A stretch of DNA of 12,861 bases from SAR86 cluster bacterium. GTDB taxonomy: Bacteria > Pseudomonadota > Gammaproteobacteria > Magnimaribacterales > D2472. Of the stretch, positions 6,773 through 12,861 are shown in pieces. The stretch is from contig JADHNV010000026.1 of the NCBI GenBank assembly GCA_016779285.1, positions 1-12,861 of the forward strand, given 5' to 3'. A program made the position numbers and the translations under genes. Numbering within the stretch: the stretch's first letter is position 1; each line of letters begins with the position of its first letter. Under the pieces are notes generated by a model that was not told where the DNA came from, did not search any database, and saw only the letters and a list, made by a program, of their open reading frames with translations.

Positions 6773-6793
6773 TTTATAAATTCATTTTATAAA
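6768..6793. repeat. Perfect 13-bp tandem duplication over the start codon of the 77-aa gene
   Basis: TTCATTTTATAAA occurs twice head to tail (6768-6780 and 6781-6793). Read on the minus strand, each copy contains TATAAAATG. The upstream copy supplies an extra ATG (6783-6785) that opens a three-codon reading frame, Met-Asn-Leu-stop. That frame ends 1 nt before the real ATG, which itself begins Met-Asn-Leu. Confidence 0.9.
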
Positions 6794-6825
6794 AAGTTAG
6801 AAAGGGCCTAGTGACCCTTTCTAAC
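6791..6825 (-). terminator. Intrinsic terminator of the 72-aa gene
   Basis: A perfect 11-bp inverted repeat, GTTAGAAAGGG (6796-6806) and CCCTTTCTAAC (6815-6825), with an 8-nt loop. In minus-strand RNA the stem is followed at once by U5 (6795-6791). It begins 17 nt after the stop codon of the 72-residue gene and ends 19 nt before the start of the 77-residue gene. This is the clearest terminator in the window. Confidence 0.85.
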
Positions 6826-6841
6826 ATAGATTAAGCAATGC

Positions 6842-7060
6842 TTATCTGTTTACCAAGCTATATAGAACAGCTAATACAAGAAGTCCTACAACACCGCTAG
6901 ATGCTAGAGTCTCGACTAAAGAAGTAATATTTCCAATTACATCTAGTCCCATCATATCACCGAAAGCAAGGCTTCCAACGATACCAAGTCCCAAGATACC
7001 AACGATAACACTAGTTAGATTGCTAACTAAGTCGCTCAACATTCTAAATGCATTATCCAT
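6842..7060 (-). CDS. Small glycine-rich two-helix membrane protein, unknown function (72 aa)
   Basis: I do not recognise this family. The N-terminal 16 residues could form an amphipathic helix. The first membrane segment (about 18-33) is glycine-rich, with G21, G24, G26 and G29 spaced as in helices that pack closely. The loop (34-55) holds LDVIGNITSLVETL, and the second segment is at about 57-70 (VVGLLVLAVLYSLV), ending in Asn-Arg. Size and topology suggest an oligomerising small inner-membrane protein; that is an inference. AGGGGG (7066-7071) stands 5 nt before the ATG. A candidate promoter lies upstream and a strong terminator just downstream, so it looks like a short one-gene transcript built for good expression. 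It resembles the 77-residue protein encoded next to it. Holin-like, pore-forming or structural roles are all possible. Confidence 0.78.
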   Translation of the reverse strand: MDNAFRMLSDLVSNLTSVIVGILGLGIVGSLAFGDMMGLDVIGNITSLVETLASSGVVGLLVLAVLYSLVNR

Positions 7061-7094
7061 AATTTCCCCCTATGGTTTGCACGGTTAGTTGACT

Positions 7095-7124
7095 TATATA
7101 ATCATAAAAAAAAAATTATGACAA
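7095..7124 (-). promoter_or_regulatory. Candidate promoter of the 72-aa gene with a T10 spacer tract
   Basis: On the minus strand TTGTCA (7124-7119, 5 of 6) is followed after 18 nt by TATATA (7100-7095). TATAAG (7098-7093) is an alternative -10 box at a longer spacing. Transcription would start near 7088, giving a leader of about 28 nt with the G-rich ribosome binding site. The spacer contains ten consecutive T. The whole gap to pnp (7061-7232) is nearly all A and T, and no terminator for pnp is visible in it. Confidence 0.45.
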
Positions 7125-7232
7125 GAAATAAAATTTAATTGAAATACTAAAATTTGACAAAATTAAAACTAATATATAATAAATATAAATATTACTTCTA
7201 ATATAATATAAATTATATTTATGTTTAATTTA

Positions 7233-9320
7233 TTACTGCTCTAATACTTTTTTAGAGAGTTTCATTTTTCCACGGTCAAATCCAATCAACTTAACCTTGA
7301 TGATATCGCCCTCACTTAGAACATCTGCAACATTCTCAACTCGTTCAGATGAAATCTCAGAAACATGAAGCAATCCATCTTTGCCAGGCAGAATATTGAC
7401 AAAAGCACCAAAATCTACAATTTTGACTACCTTTCCTTCATAGACTTTATCTAATTCCGGATCTTCTATTATGCCCTCAATAATTTTGAGCGCTGCCTTC
7501 ATAATTGATTGAGTTTCCCCAAAGATGGTTACAACACCATCATCATTTACATCAACTGATGCACCTGTGTCTGCCTGCATGCCCTTAATGACTGCCCCAC
7601 CTTTACCAATGATCTCTTTGATCTTGTCTGGATGTACAGTAATTTTTTTCATGGCTGGAGTATTATCAGACAATTCTTTTGGAGCAGAAATTACATCATT
7701 CATTTTTTCTAAAATATGCATCCTTGCATTTTTTGCTTTTTCTAATGCGGACTCCATAATTTCAGCGGTGATACCTTGGACTTTGATATCCATTTGCAAT
7801 GCGGTAACACCTTCTTTTGTTCCAGCAACTTTAAAGTCCATATCTCCAAGATGATCTTCATCACCAAGAATATCTGTCAGGACAGCAAAACTATCCTCTT
7901 CTTTTATAAGCCCCATAGCAATTCCTGCAACAGGGTTTGAAATAGGAACGCCTGCGTCCATTAACGAAAGAGAGGTTCCACAGACAGAAGCCATAGAACT
8001 AGAGCCATTGGATTCTGTAATTTCTGAGACAACTCTTAAGGTATAACCAAATTCTTCAGAATTTGGAAGCACTGCTTTAATTGCTCTTTTTGCTAAGTTT
8101 CCATGACCAATCTCTCTTCTTTTTGGACCAAGGGGCATACCAATCTCTCCTACACTGTATGCAGGAAAATTGTAATGCAACATAAAGGAATTTGACTCTT
8201 CACCATTTAAGCCCTCTATCCTTTGCGCATCCCTTGTAGAACCAAGTGTAGCAGCTACCAATGCTTGTGTTTCACCACGAGTAAACAAAGATGAGCCATG
8301 CACGCTTGGGAGAACATTGGTTTCAACAAAAATTGGTCTAACTGTATCTAAATCTCTTCCGTCAATTCTAGGCTCATTAGATAAAATGCTTTTTCTAACC
8401 ACATCTTTTTCTACCAATTTAAAAGCATTCATTAATTTGCCTCTTTCCATATCATCCAGATCTTCATGAGCTTCATTAATTTTTTCTCTAATTGAATTGA
8501 TCGCTTCACCTCGATCAGCCTTATCTGCAATCTTGAATGCACTAGCTATATCATCTGTAAAAGAGCCAGCTATCTTCTGTTTGAATTCAGCCGTTAATTT
8601 ATCTTCAGAAAACTCCCATGGAGTTGGGTTTACCTTTGCTCTTAATTCAGAGCAGGCTTCAATAACTTTTTGCATTTCTTGGTGGCCGTAAAGCACTGAG
8701 CCTAGCATCAGGTCCTCGCTGAGCTCATTTGCTTCAGATTCAACCATTAAAACTGCATCTTTAGTGCCAGCTACAACCATATCTAACATTGATTTTTCAA
8801 GCTCCTCAGGAGATGGGTTCAACACATAATTACTATCAATAAAACCAACTCTAGCTGCTCCAAGAGGCCCTTGAAATGGAACTCCTGAAATTGAAAGCGC
8901 CGCAGATGCTCCAATCAATGATGCTATATCTGGATTAATATTTTTATCTGATGATAAGACGGTACAGAAAATCTGAATTTCATTTTTAAAATCCTCTGGA
9001 AAGAGTGGTCTAATTGGTCTATCAATTAGTCTTGAGGTAAGTGTCTCTTGTTCAGTTGGTCGAGCTTCTCTTTTAAAATACCCGCCAGGAATTTTTCCAG
9101 ATGCATAAAACTTCTCTTGATAAAAAACAGCCAGTGGAAAAAAATCTTTCTGGGGATCAGCCTCTTTTCTAGCCACCATTGTTGTCAAAACAACTAGATT
9201 ATCAATAGTTACAATAATGCTTGAGGTGGCTTGTCTTGCAATTTTGCCTGTTTCAATTTTAACAGTTTTATTTCCGTACTCGAACTCCACGGACTGAGTG
9301 TTTAATTTATTTTCTTCCAC
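7233..9320 (-). CDS. pnp: Polyribonucleotide nucleotidyltransferase (PNPase)
   Basis: Degrades RNA 3' to 5' by phosphorolysis and can add tails in reverse; a trimer and part of the degradosome where RNase E is present. Domains in order are: first RNase PH-like domain (about 10-145), helical linker (about 240-305), second RNase PH domain (about 310-545) with catalytic D487, D493 and K497 in GDEDHLGDMDFK, KH domain with IGKGG (571-575), and S1 domain (about 626-690). The protein ends directly after S1 at 695 residues. E. coli PNPase has 711 residues, so the C-terminal tail is missing or very short. The start is GTG at 9320 with AAGGA 5 nt upstream and only 12 nt after rpsO. That leaves no room for a long pnp leader hairpin such as the RNase III site in E. 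coli. Confidence 0.98.
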   Translation of the reverse strand: MEENKLNTQSVEFEYGNKTVKIETGKIARQATSSIIVTIDNLVVLTTMVARKEADPQKDFFPLAVFYQEKFYASGKIPGGYFKREARPTEQETLTSRLIDRPIRPLFPEDFKNEIQIFCTVLSSDKNINPDIASLIGASAALSISGVPFQGPLGAARVGFIDSNYVLNPSPEELEKSMLDMVVAGTKDAVLMVESEANELSEDLMLGSVLYGHQEMQKVIEACSELRAKVNPTPWEFSEDKLTAEFKQKIAGSFTDDIASAFKIADKADRGEAINSIREKINEAHEDLDDMERGKLMNAFKLVEKDVVRKSILSNEPRIDGRDLDTVRPIFVETNVLPSVHGSSLFTRGETQALVAATLGSTRDAQRIEGLNGEESNSFMLHYNFPAYSVGEIGMPLGPKRREIGHGNLAKRAIKAVLPNSEEFGYTLRVVSEITESNGSSSMASVCGTSLSLMDAGVPISNPVAGIAMGLIKEEDSFAVLTDILGDEDHLGDMDFKVAGTKEGVTALQMDIKVQGITAEIMESALEKAKNARMHILEKMNDVISAPKELSDNTPAMKKITVHPDKIKEIIGKGGAVIKGMQADTGASVDVNDDGVVTIFGETQSIMKAALKIIEGIIEDPELDKVYEGKVVKIVDFGAFVNILPGKDGLLHVSEISSERVENVADVLSEGDIIKVKLIGFDRGKMKLSKKVLEQ

Positions 9321-9332
9321 GATTTTCCTTAT

Positions 9333-9602
9333 TTATCCTCTTAATTTAAGAGATTTAATGATGTCTTGATAGCTTGTTGGGTTTTTTCTTTTAAGATAAG
9401 CCAAAAGCTTTCTTCTTAGGTTAACCATTCTAATAAGACCTGTTCTTGAATGATGGTCTTTTTTATGAATTTTAAAATGAGATTGTAATTTATTGATATT
9501 TTCTGTTAGAAGAGCAATTTGCACTTCCGGTGAGCCAGTATCTGCGTCACTGTTTTGAAACTCTTTAACAATTTTATTCTTTTCTTCTTTTAATAAAGCC
9601 AT
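9333..9602 (-). CDS. rpsO: 30S ribosomal protein S15
   Basis: Primary binder of 16S rRNA at the h20-h21-h22 junction, which starts assembly of the platform. The 89 residues equal the usual length. Landmarks are the tetrahelix core with TGSPEVQIALLTENIN, the RNA-contacting HKKDHHSRTGL and the LVNLRRKLLAYLK-like third helix (here MVNLRRKLLAYLK). AAGGAGA (9611-9617) is a strong ribosome binding site 8 nt before the ATG. A hairpin directly upstream may give S15 autoregulation. The gene lies between truB and pnp as in other gammaproteobacteria. Confidence 0.98.
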   Translation of the reverse strand: MALLKEEKNKIVKEFQNSDADTGSPEVQIALLTENINKLQSHFKIHKKDHHSRTGLIRMVNLRRKLLAYLKRKNPTSYQDIIKSLKLRG

Positions 9603-9606
9603 GTTT

Positions 9607-9654
9607 GTTTTCTCCTTGGATATGCGCCTAAAAAACTCTTAAACCTCGCATATC
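9607..9654 (-). promoter_or_regulatory. Candidate rpsO leader hairpin / pseudoknot
   Basis: GATATGCG and CGCATATC form a perfect 8-bp inverted repeat (9647-9654 with 9619-9626) around a 20-nt loop. The stem ends one base before the ribosome binding site AAGGAGA. The loop stretch GTTTTTT (9636-9630) can also pair with AGAAAAC (9613-9607), seven pairs including one G.U, which would make an H-type pseudoknot over the ribosome binding region. S15 represses its own mRNA through leader structures in several bacteria. That this structure does so here is an inference. Confidence 0.45.
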
Positions 9655-9693
9655 TAAAGTTTAAGATGGTGTAGCTTATTACTTATTCAATTA

Positions 9694-10536
9694 TTAAACA
9701 AGGTATTCATGCTTGAAGCCATTATTTGTATTTCTGCCGATTGCTATAAATTGCTTAGAAGGATCATAGACTCTCAATAAATTAGTATGGTCAAAATCTA
9801 CCTCAATTCCTCTACCATGGAGAAATAAATCGCAATCATTGTGGTTTAATTGAATAAAATCTAAATCTTCAAAAGCTTTCTCTAAGGATATTAAGTGCGT
9901 AAGATTAATTTCATCTAATGAATTAGCCTCTGAAAGCATAAATTTTCCTTGACTGGTTCTGGTTAATCTTGACAAGTGACCACCACAGCCAAGCCTGAAA
10001 CCAACATCCCTAGCAATGGATCTTATGTATGTTCCTTTAGAGCAAGTAATATCAAAAGACACCCTGGGTAAATCTACTAAAATATTTTGTATATTTTTGA
10101 TCAATATTTTTCTAGCAGACTTCTTAACTTTTATCCCCTCTCTTGCATATTTATACATAGGCTTCCCTTTGTGTTTAAGGGCTGAGTAACTAGGGGGCAA
10201 TTGATCACTTTCACCTAAAAAATGTAATATAGCGTTTTCTGCTTCTAGTTCTGTGATATTTACTTTTTTAGAAGCGATAACTTCACCCTCTGCATCATCG
10301 GTATCTGTTTGAATGCCTAGAGAAACCTCTGCTCGATATGATTTTTCACTCTGCAAAAGAAGAGATGCAAATTTTGTAGCTCTATTAATGGCTATGATCA
10401 GAAGCCCCGTTGCCATGGGATCTAAGGTACCCAAATGCCCAACTTTTTTTAGATTAAATTTTTTTTTTAAAAGTTGAACAACTCTTGAGGAAGTAAGACC
10501 AGAATTTTTATTTACTAAAAGGAAGCCGTTAATCAC
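9694..10536 (-). CDS. truB: tRNA pseudouridine-55 synthase
   Basis: Converts U55 in the T loop of tRNAs to pseudouridine; cytoplasmic. The 280-residue protein carries GHLGTLDPMATG with the catalytic aspartate D39, the YKWYRA-type region here as SYSALKHKGKPMYKYAREG, and KGTYIRSIARD with the conserved tyrosine and arginine. The C-terminal part is shorter than in E. coli (314 residues), so the PUA-like domain is reduced. The start is GTG at 10536, overlapping the rbfA stop by 8 nt and without a clear ribosome binding site, so coupling to rbfA is likely. A gap of about 90 nt before rpsO follows. Confidence 0.96.
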   Translation of the reverse strand: MINGFLLVNKNSGLTSSRVVQLLKKKFNLKKVGHLGTLDPMATGLLIIAINRATKFASLLLQSEKSYRAEVSLGIQTDTDDAEGEVIASKKVNITELEAENAILHFLGESDQLPPSYSALKHKGKPMYKYAREGIKVKKSARKILIKNIQNILVDLPRVSFDITCSKGTYIRSIARDVGFRLGCGGHLSRLTRTSQGKFMLSEANSLDEINLTHLISLEKAFEDLDFIQLNHNDCDLFLHGRGIEVDFDHTNLLRVYDPSKQFIAIGRNTNNGFKHEYLV

Positions 10537-10870
10537 TGAGTGAATTCAATAATGCATCAATGTTATTATATCTCTCAAGACTTTCATCATATTTAAAAAT
10601 AAGTTTTGGCACTCTTCTTATTTGCATAAATTTTGAGAGCTTGGTTCTTACCATAGAAGAAAATTTTTCAATAGACTGCTTATCAGGCGAATCAGAAATA
10701 TCGCCATTGATGATGGTATAAAAGACCTTGGCAACACCCAGATCGGAGGAGCATTTTACGTCAACTATGTTGAGAAATTTGTAACGAGGATCTTTTACTT
10801 GAGAGGAGATTATTTGGGATATTTCTTTTTTTAAAAAGTCTTCAATTTTTGGCACTCTTGTTGAGGACAT
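10529..10870 (-). CDS. rbfA: Ribosome-binding factor A
   Basis: A KH-fold protein that binds the 30S subunit late in maturation and helps 16S rRNA 5'-end processing; linked to cold growth in E. coli. With the ATG at 10870 the product has 113 residues. KKEISQIISSQVKDPR corresponds to the E. coli segment around QKEIALILQREIKDPR, and the C-terminal VPKLIFKYDESL corresponds to VPELTFFYDNSL. A longer frame exists from a TTG at 10906, but it would overlap infB by 32 nt and adds a stretch with no family match. The ATG lies 4 nt after the infB stop, which fits this compact operon better. The stop overlaps the truB GTG. Confidence 0.93.
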   Translation of the reverse strand: MSSTRVPKIEDFLKKEISQIISSQVKDPRYKFLNIVDVKCSSDLGVAKVFYTIINGDISDSPDKQSIEKFSSMVRTKLSKFMQIRRVPKLIFKYDESLERYNNIDALLNSLSD

Positions 10871-10874
10871 GCTG

Positions 10875-12861
10875 TTAAATTCTTTGCGCCTCTTCTTTTC
10901 TATCAAAAACCTCTACCTTATCACCCGATCGAATATCTTTATAATTTTTGATACCGACTCCACATTCGGTTCCCGACTTAACTTCTCCAACATCATCTTT
11001 GAATCTTCTTAATGAATCCAATTCACCCTGATGAATAACAACATCATCCCTTAGAACCCTAACAGGCTTGCTTTTGAAGATAGAACCTTCCACCACCATG
11101 CATCCTGCAACTTGACCGAATTTAGGAGAATTAAATACCTCTAAAACCTCGGCAATACCCACAATTTCTTCTTTAATAATTGGATCTAATAAGCCACTTA
11201 ATCTGGCCTTAACTTCATCTATTAACTCGTAAATAATGCTGTGATAAGACAGGATCAGCTCCTCGCTCTCAACAACTTTCTTAGCAGCATTATCAGTACG
11301 AACATTAAAACCTAAGATAATGGATTCTGTAGCTAAAGCTAAGTTAGCATCTGATTCAGAGATACCACCAACACCTGAAGCAACAACTTTGATAGATGCA
11401 TCATCATTACCAATGTCAGCTAAAGCTGCAACAATTGCTTCAGAAGTTCCAGCAACATCAGATTTGAGAATAACATTTAACACCTTTTTGTCGGATTGAC
11501 CCATGGATTCAAATATATTGCCAAGACTTTCATCTCGATGCTTTAATACTTTTCTATCTTTTAGCTTGTTTTCTCTGTAGGCAGATATTTCTCGAGCCTC
11601 TTTATCATTTTTTACTACCTGAAAAGTCTCACCTGCATCTGGAACGTTGTTTAGTCCTAGGATCTCTACTGCAAAGGAAGGCTCAGCAGAGTTTAATTTG
11701 CTGCCATCAGAGCCAATAATACTCTTCACTTTACCAGTTGCTGAACCGCAAACAACCATATCTCCGACATTCAATGTACCATTCTGAATAAGTAAAGTAG
11801 CAACGGCTCCTCTAAATTTATCTAATTCAGATTCAATAACAACACCTTGGGCTTGGCCTTCATAGTGCGCCTTTAACTCTAAAAGTTCAGATTCTAAAAT
11901 AACAGCCTCAAGAAGCTTATCTACCCCATCACCCTTTAGCGCAGAAACAGGTACCATCTGAATATTGCCACCCCAATCCTCTGGAGTTAAGTCTTTTGCT
12001 GCTAAATCTCCTTTAATTCTCTCGATATCTGCGCCTTGAAGATCCATTTTATTAATTGCAACAACAATTGAAACTCCAGCAGCTTTAGCATGATTGATTG
12101 CTTCCTCTGTTTGAGGCATCACTCCATCATTTGCAGCTACGACCAAAATAACTATATCAGTGGTATTGGCCCCTCTTGCTCTCATAGATGAAAAGGCAGC
12201 ATGACCAGGAGTATCTATAAATGTAATAACTGAATCACCAACTGGAACTTGATATGCTCCTATATGCTGAGTAATCCCTCCGGCCTCTCCGTCAACAACT
12301 TTTGTCTTCCTAATAAAATCAAGCAAAGTTGTTTTCCCATGATCAACATGACCCATGACGGTTATAACTGGAGCTCTAGATTTAGGTGTATCTGAATAAT
12401 TGATACTGCCAATAATCTCATCTTCAACAGATGAGTTATCCAAAGCGATACCATTGTGACCCAGCTCTTCAGCTACCAATATTCCAGTTTCCTGATCGAT
12501 AGAATCATTAATTGATGCAGCAACTCCTAGACCCATAAGAGTTTTAACTACCTCACCACCTTTTATAAACATCAATTTAGCTAATTCACCAACTTGGATC
12601 ATTTCTGGAACTTCTATATCCCGCTTTATGAATTCAGCAGGTTTAGCAAACTGATGCTCAGCACCCTCATTAAAACTAGCTTCTCTTCGGGAGTAATCTC
12701 TTGCTGCCCTAGATAACTGATCCTTAATATCAACTCTTGATTGAGGTTTTTGCTGATTCGTTGGTTTTTGTTGTTGAGATTTCTTAGCCGCTTGTTGCTG
12801 TTCCTGTTTTAAACGAATAGCCTCTTTAATCTGATCTTCTCTTTTTTGCTGCTGTTCTTTT
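10875..12861 (-). CDS. infB: Translation initiation factor IF-2, N-terminus cut by the window edge
   Basis: GTPase that brings fMet-tRNA to the 30S subunit and promotes subunit joining. The frame stays open to the right edge, so 661 residues are visible and the true start is outside. First comes a low-complexity Gln/Lys-rich linker (12720-12860), then the small IF2 N-terminal module with IEVPEMIQVGELAKLMFIKG across the ATG at 12602. The G domain has GHVDHGKTT (12327-12353), DTPGHAAF, NKMD and SALKG. Domains II, III and IV follow, ending near RSGDKVEVFDRKEEAQRI. The ATG at 12602 lies inside a conserved module and is not the start. This gene is followed by rbfA after 4 nt. In related genomes nusA lies upstream. 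Confidence 0.98.
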   Translation of the reverse strand, partial: KEQQQKREDQIKEAIRLKQEQQQAAKKSQQQKPTNQQKPQSRVDIKDQLSRAARDYSRREASFNEGAEHQFAKPAEFIKRDIEVPEMIQVGELAKLMFIKGGEVVKTLMGLGVAASINDSIDQETGILVAEELGHNGIALDNSSVEDEIIGSINYSDTPKSRAPVITVMGHVDHGKTTLLDFIRKTKVVDGEAGGITQHIGAYQVPVGDSVITFIDTPGHAAFSSMRARGANTTDIVILVVAANDGVMPQTEEAINHAKAAGVSIVVAINKMDLQGADIERIKGDLAAKDLTPEDWGGNIQMVPVSALKGDGVDKLLEAVILESELLELKAHYEGQAQGVVIESELDKFRGAVATLLIQNGTLNVGDMVVCGSATGKVKSIIGSDGSKLNSAEPSFAVEILGLNNVPDAGETFQVVKNDKEAREISAYRENKLKDRKVLKHRDESLGNIFESMGQSDKKVLNVILKSDVAGTSEAIVAALADIGNDDASIKVVASGVGGISESDANLALATESIILGFNVRTDNAAKKVVESEELILSYHSIIYELIDEVKARLSGLLDPIIKEEIVGIAEVLEVFNSPKFGQVAGCMVVEGSIFKSKPVRVLRDDVVIHQGELDSLRRFKDDVGEVKSGTECGVGIKNYKDIRSGDKVEVFDRKEEAQRI

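Noticed and set aside
7102..7121. TCATAA/TTATGA hairpin as the pnp terminator
   Set aside because: The stem is only 6 bp of mostly A-T with a homopolymer loop, and in minus-strand RNA the T run is inside the loop and not after the stem.
7525..8691. Plus-strand open frames opposite pnp
   Set aside because: Serine-, alanine- and isoleucine-rich shadows of PNPase codons without ribosome binding sites.
10871..10906. Longer RbfA from a TTG start
   Set aside because: The extra 12 residues lie inside infB and match nothing in the family; the ATG at 10870 fits both spacing and homology.
12600..12602. ATG taken as the start of infB or of a shorter IF-2 isoform
   Set aside because: The frame continues upstream with clear IF-2 sequence, and this Met lies inside the conserved N-terminal module, so a start here would truncate it.
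1..12861. Mobile element, prophage or CRISPR content
   Set aside because: No transposase, integrase, terminal inverted repeats or spaced direct repeats are visible, and tRNA 3' ends are not duplicated nearby as attachment sites would be.

Overview
The window is a housekeeping stretch from the chromosome of an AT-rich gammaproteobacterium with tightly packed genes. Free-living, low-GC marine lineages such as SAR86 fit best, but that placement is an inference from base composition and gene content. A glutamyl-tRNA reductase (C5 haem pathway), an LolB-like outer-membrane lipoprotein and the linkage infB-rbfA-truB-rpsO-pnp together argue for Gammaproteobacteria and against the low-GC alphaproteobacteria. 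Nothing indicates a prophage, insertion sequence, CRISPR array or recent gene transfer.

Left part (1-1624, minus strand): hemA and the 5' part of prfA, joined by an 8-nt overlap. Divergent from them is a plus-strand cluster (1602-6470): lolB, ispE, tRNA-Gln(UUG), prs, rplY (L25/CTC type), pth, ychF and tRNA-Met(CAU). Gaps are 0 to 34 nt. These genes serve lipoprotein insertion, isoprenoid precursor synthesis, PRPP supply and translation quality control. The 5' ends of hemA and lolB overlap antisense by 23 bp, so each gene's control region must lie inside the other's coding sequence.

Middle (6471-7232): the plus cluster converges on minus-strand genes. Here lie two small unrecognised genes for two-helix membrane proteins of 72 and 77 residues. 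They look like diverged tandem paralogs, sharing FG and D-V-x-x-N-[VI]-T in the same register. The 72-residue gene has a candidate promoter, a G-rich ribosome binding site and a perfect hairpin-plus-U terminator. The 77-residue gene starts just behind that terminator at a duplicated 13-bp start-codon segment. This is the only accessory-looking part of the window.

Right part (7233-12861, minus strand): infB (its N-terminus runs off the window), rbfA, truB, rpsO and pnp, the classic translation and RNA-decay operon transcribed right to left. A hairpin with a possible pseudoknot sits directly before the rpsO ribosome binding site and is a candidate S15 autoregulatory element.
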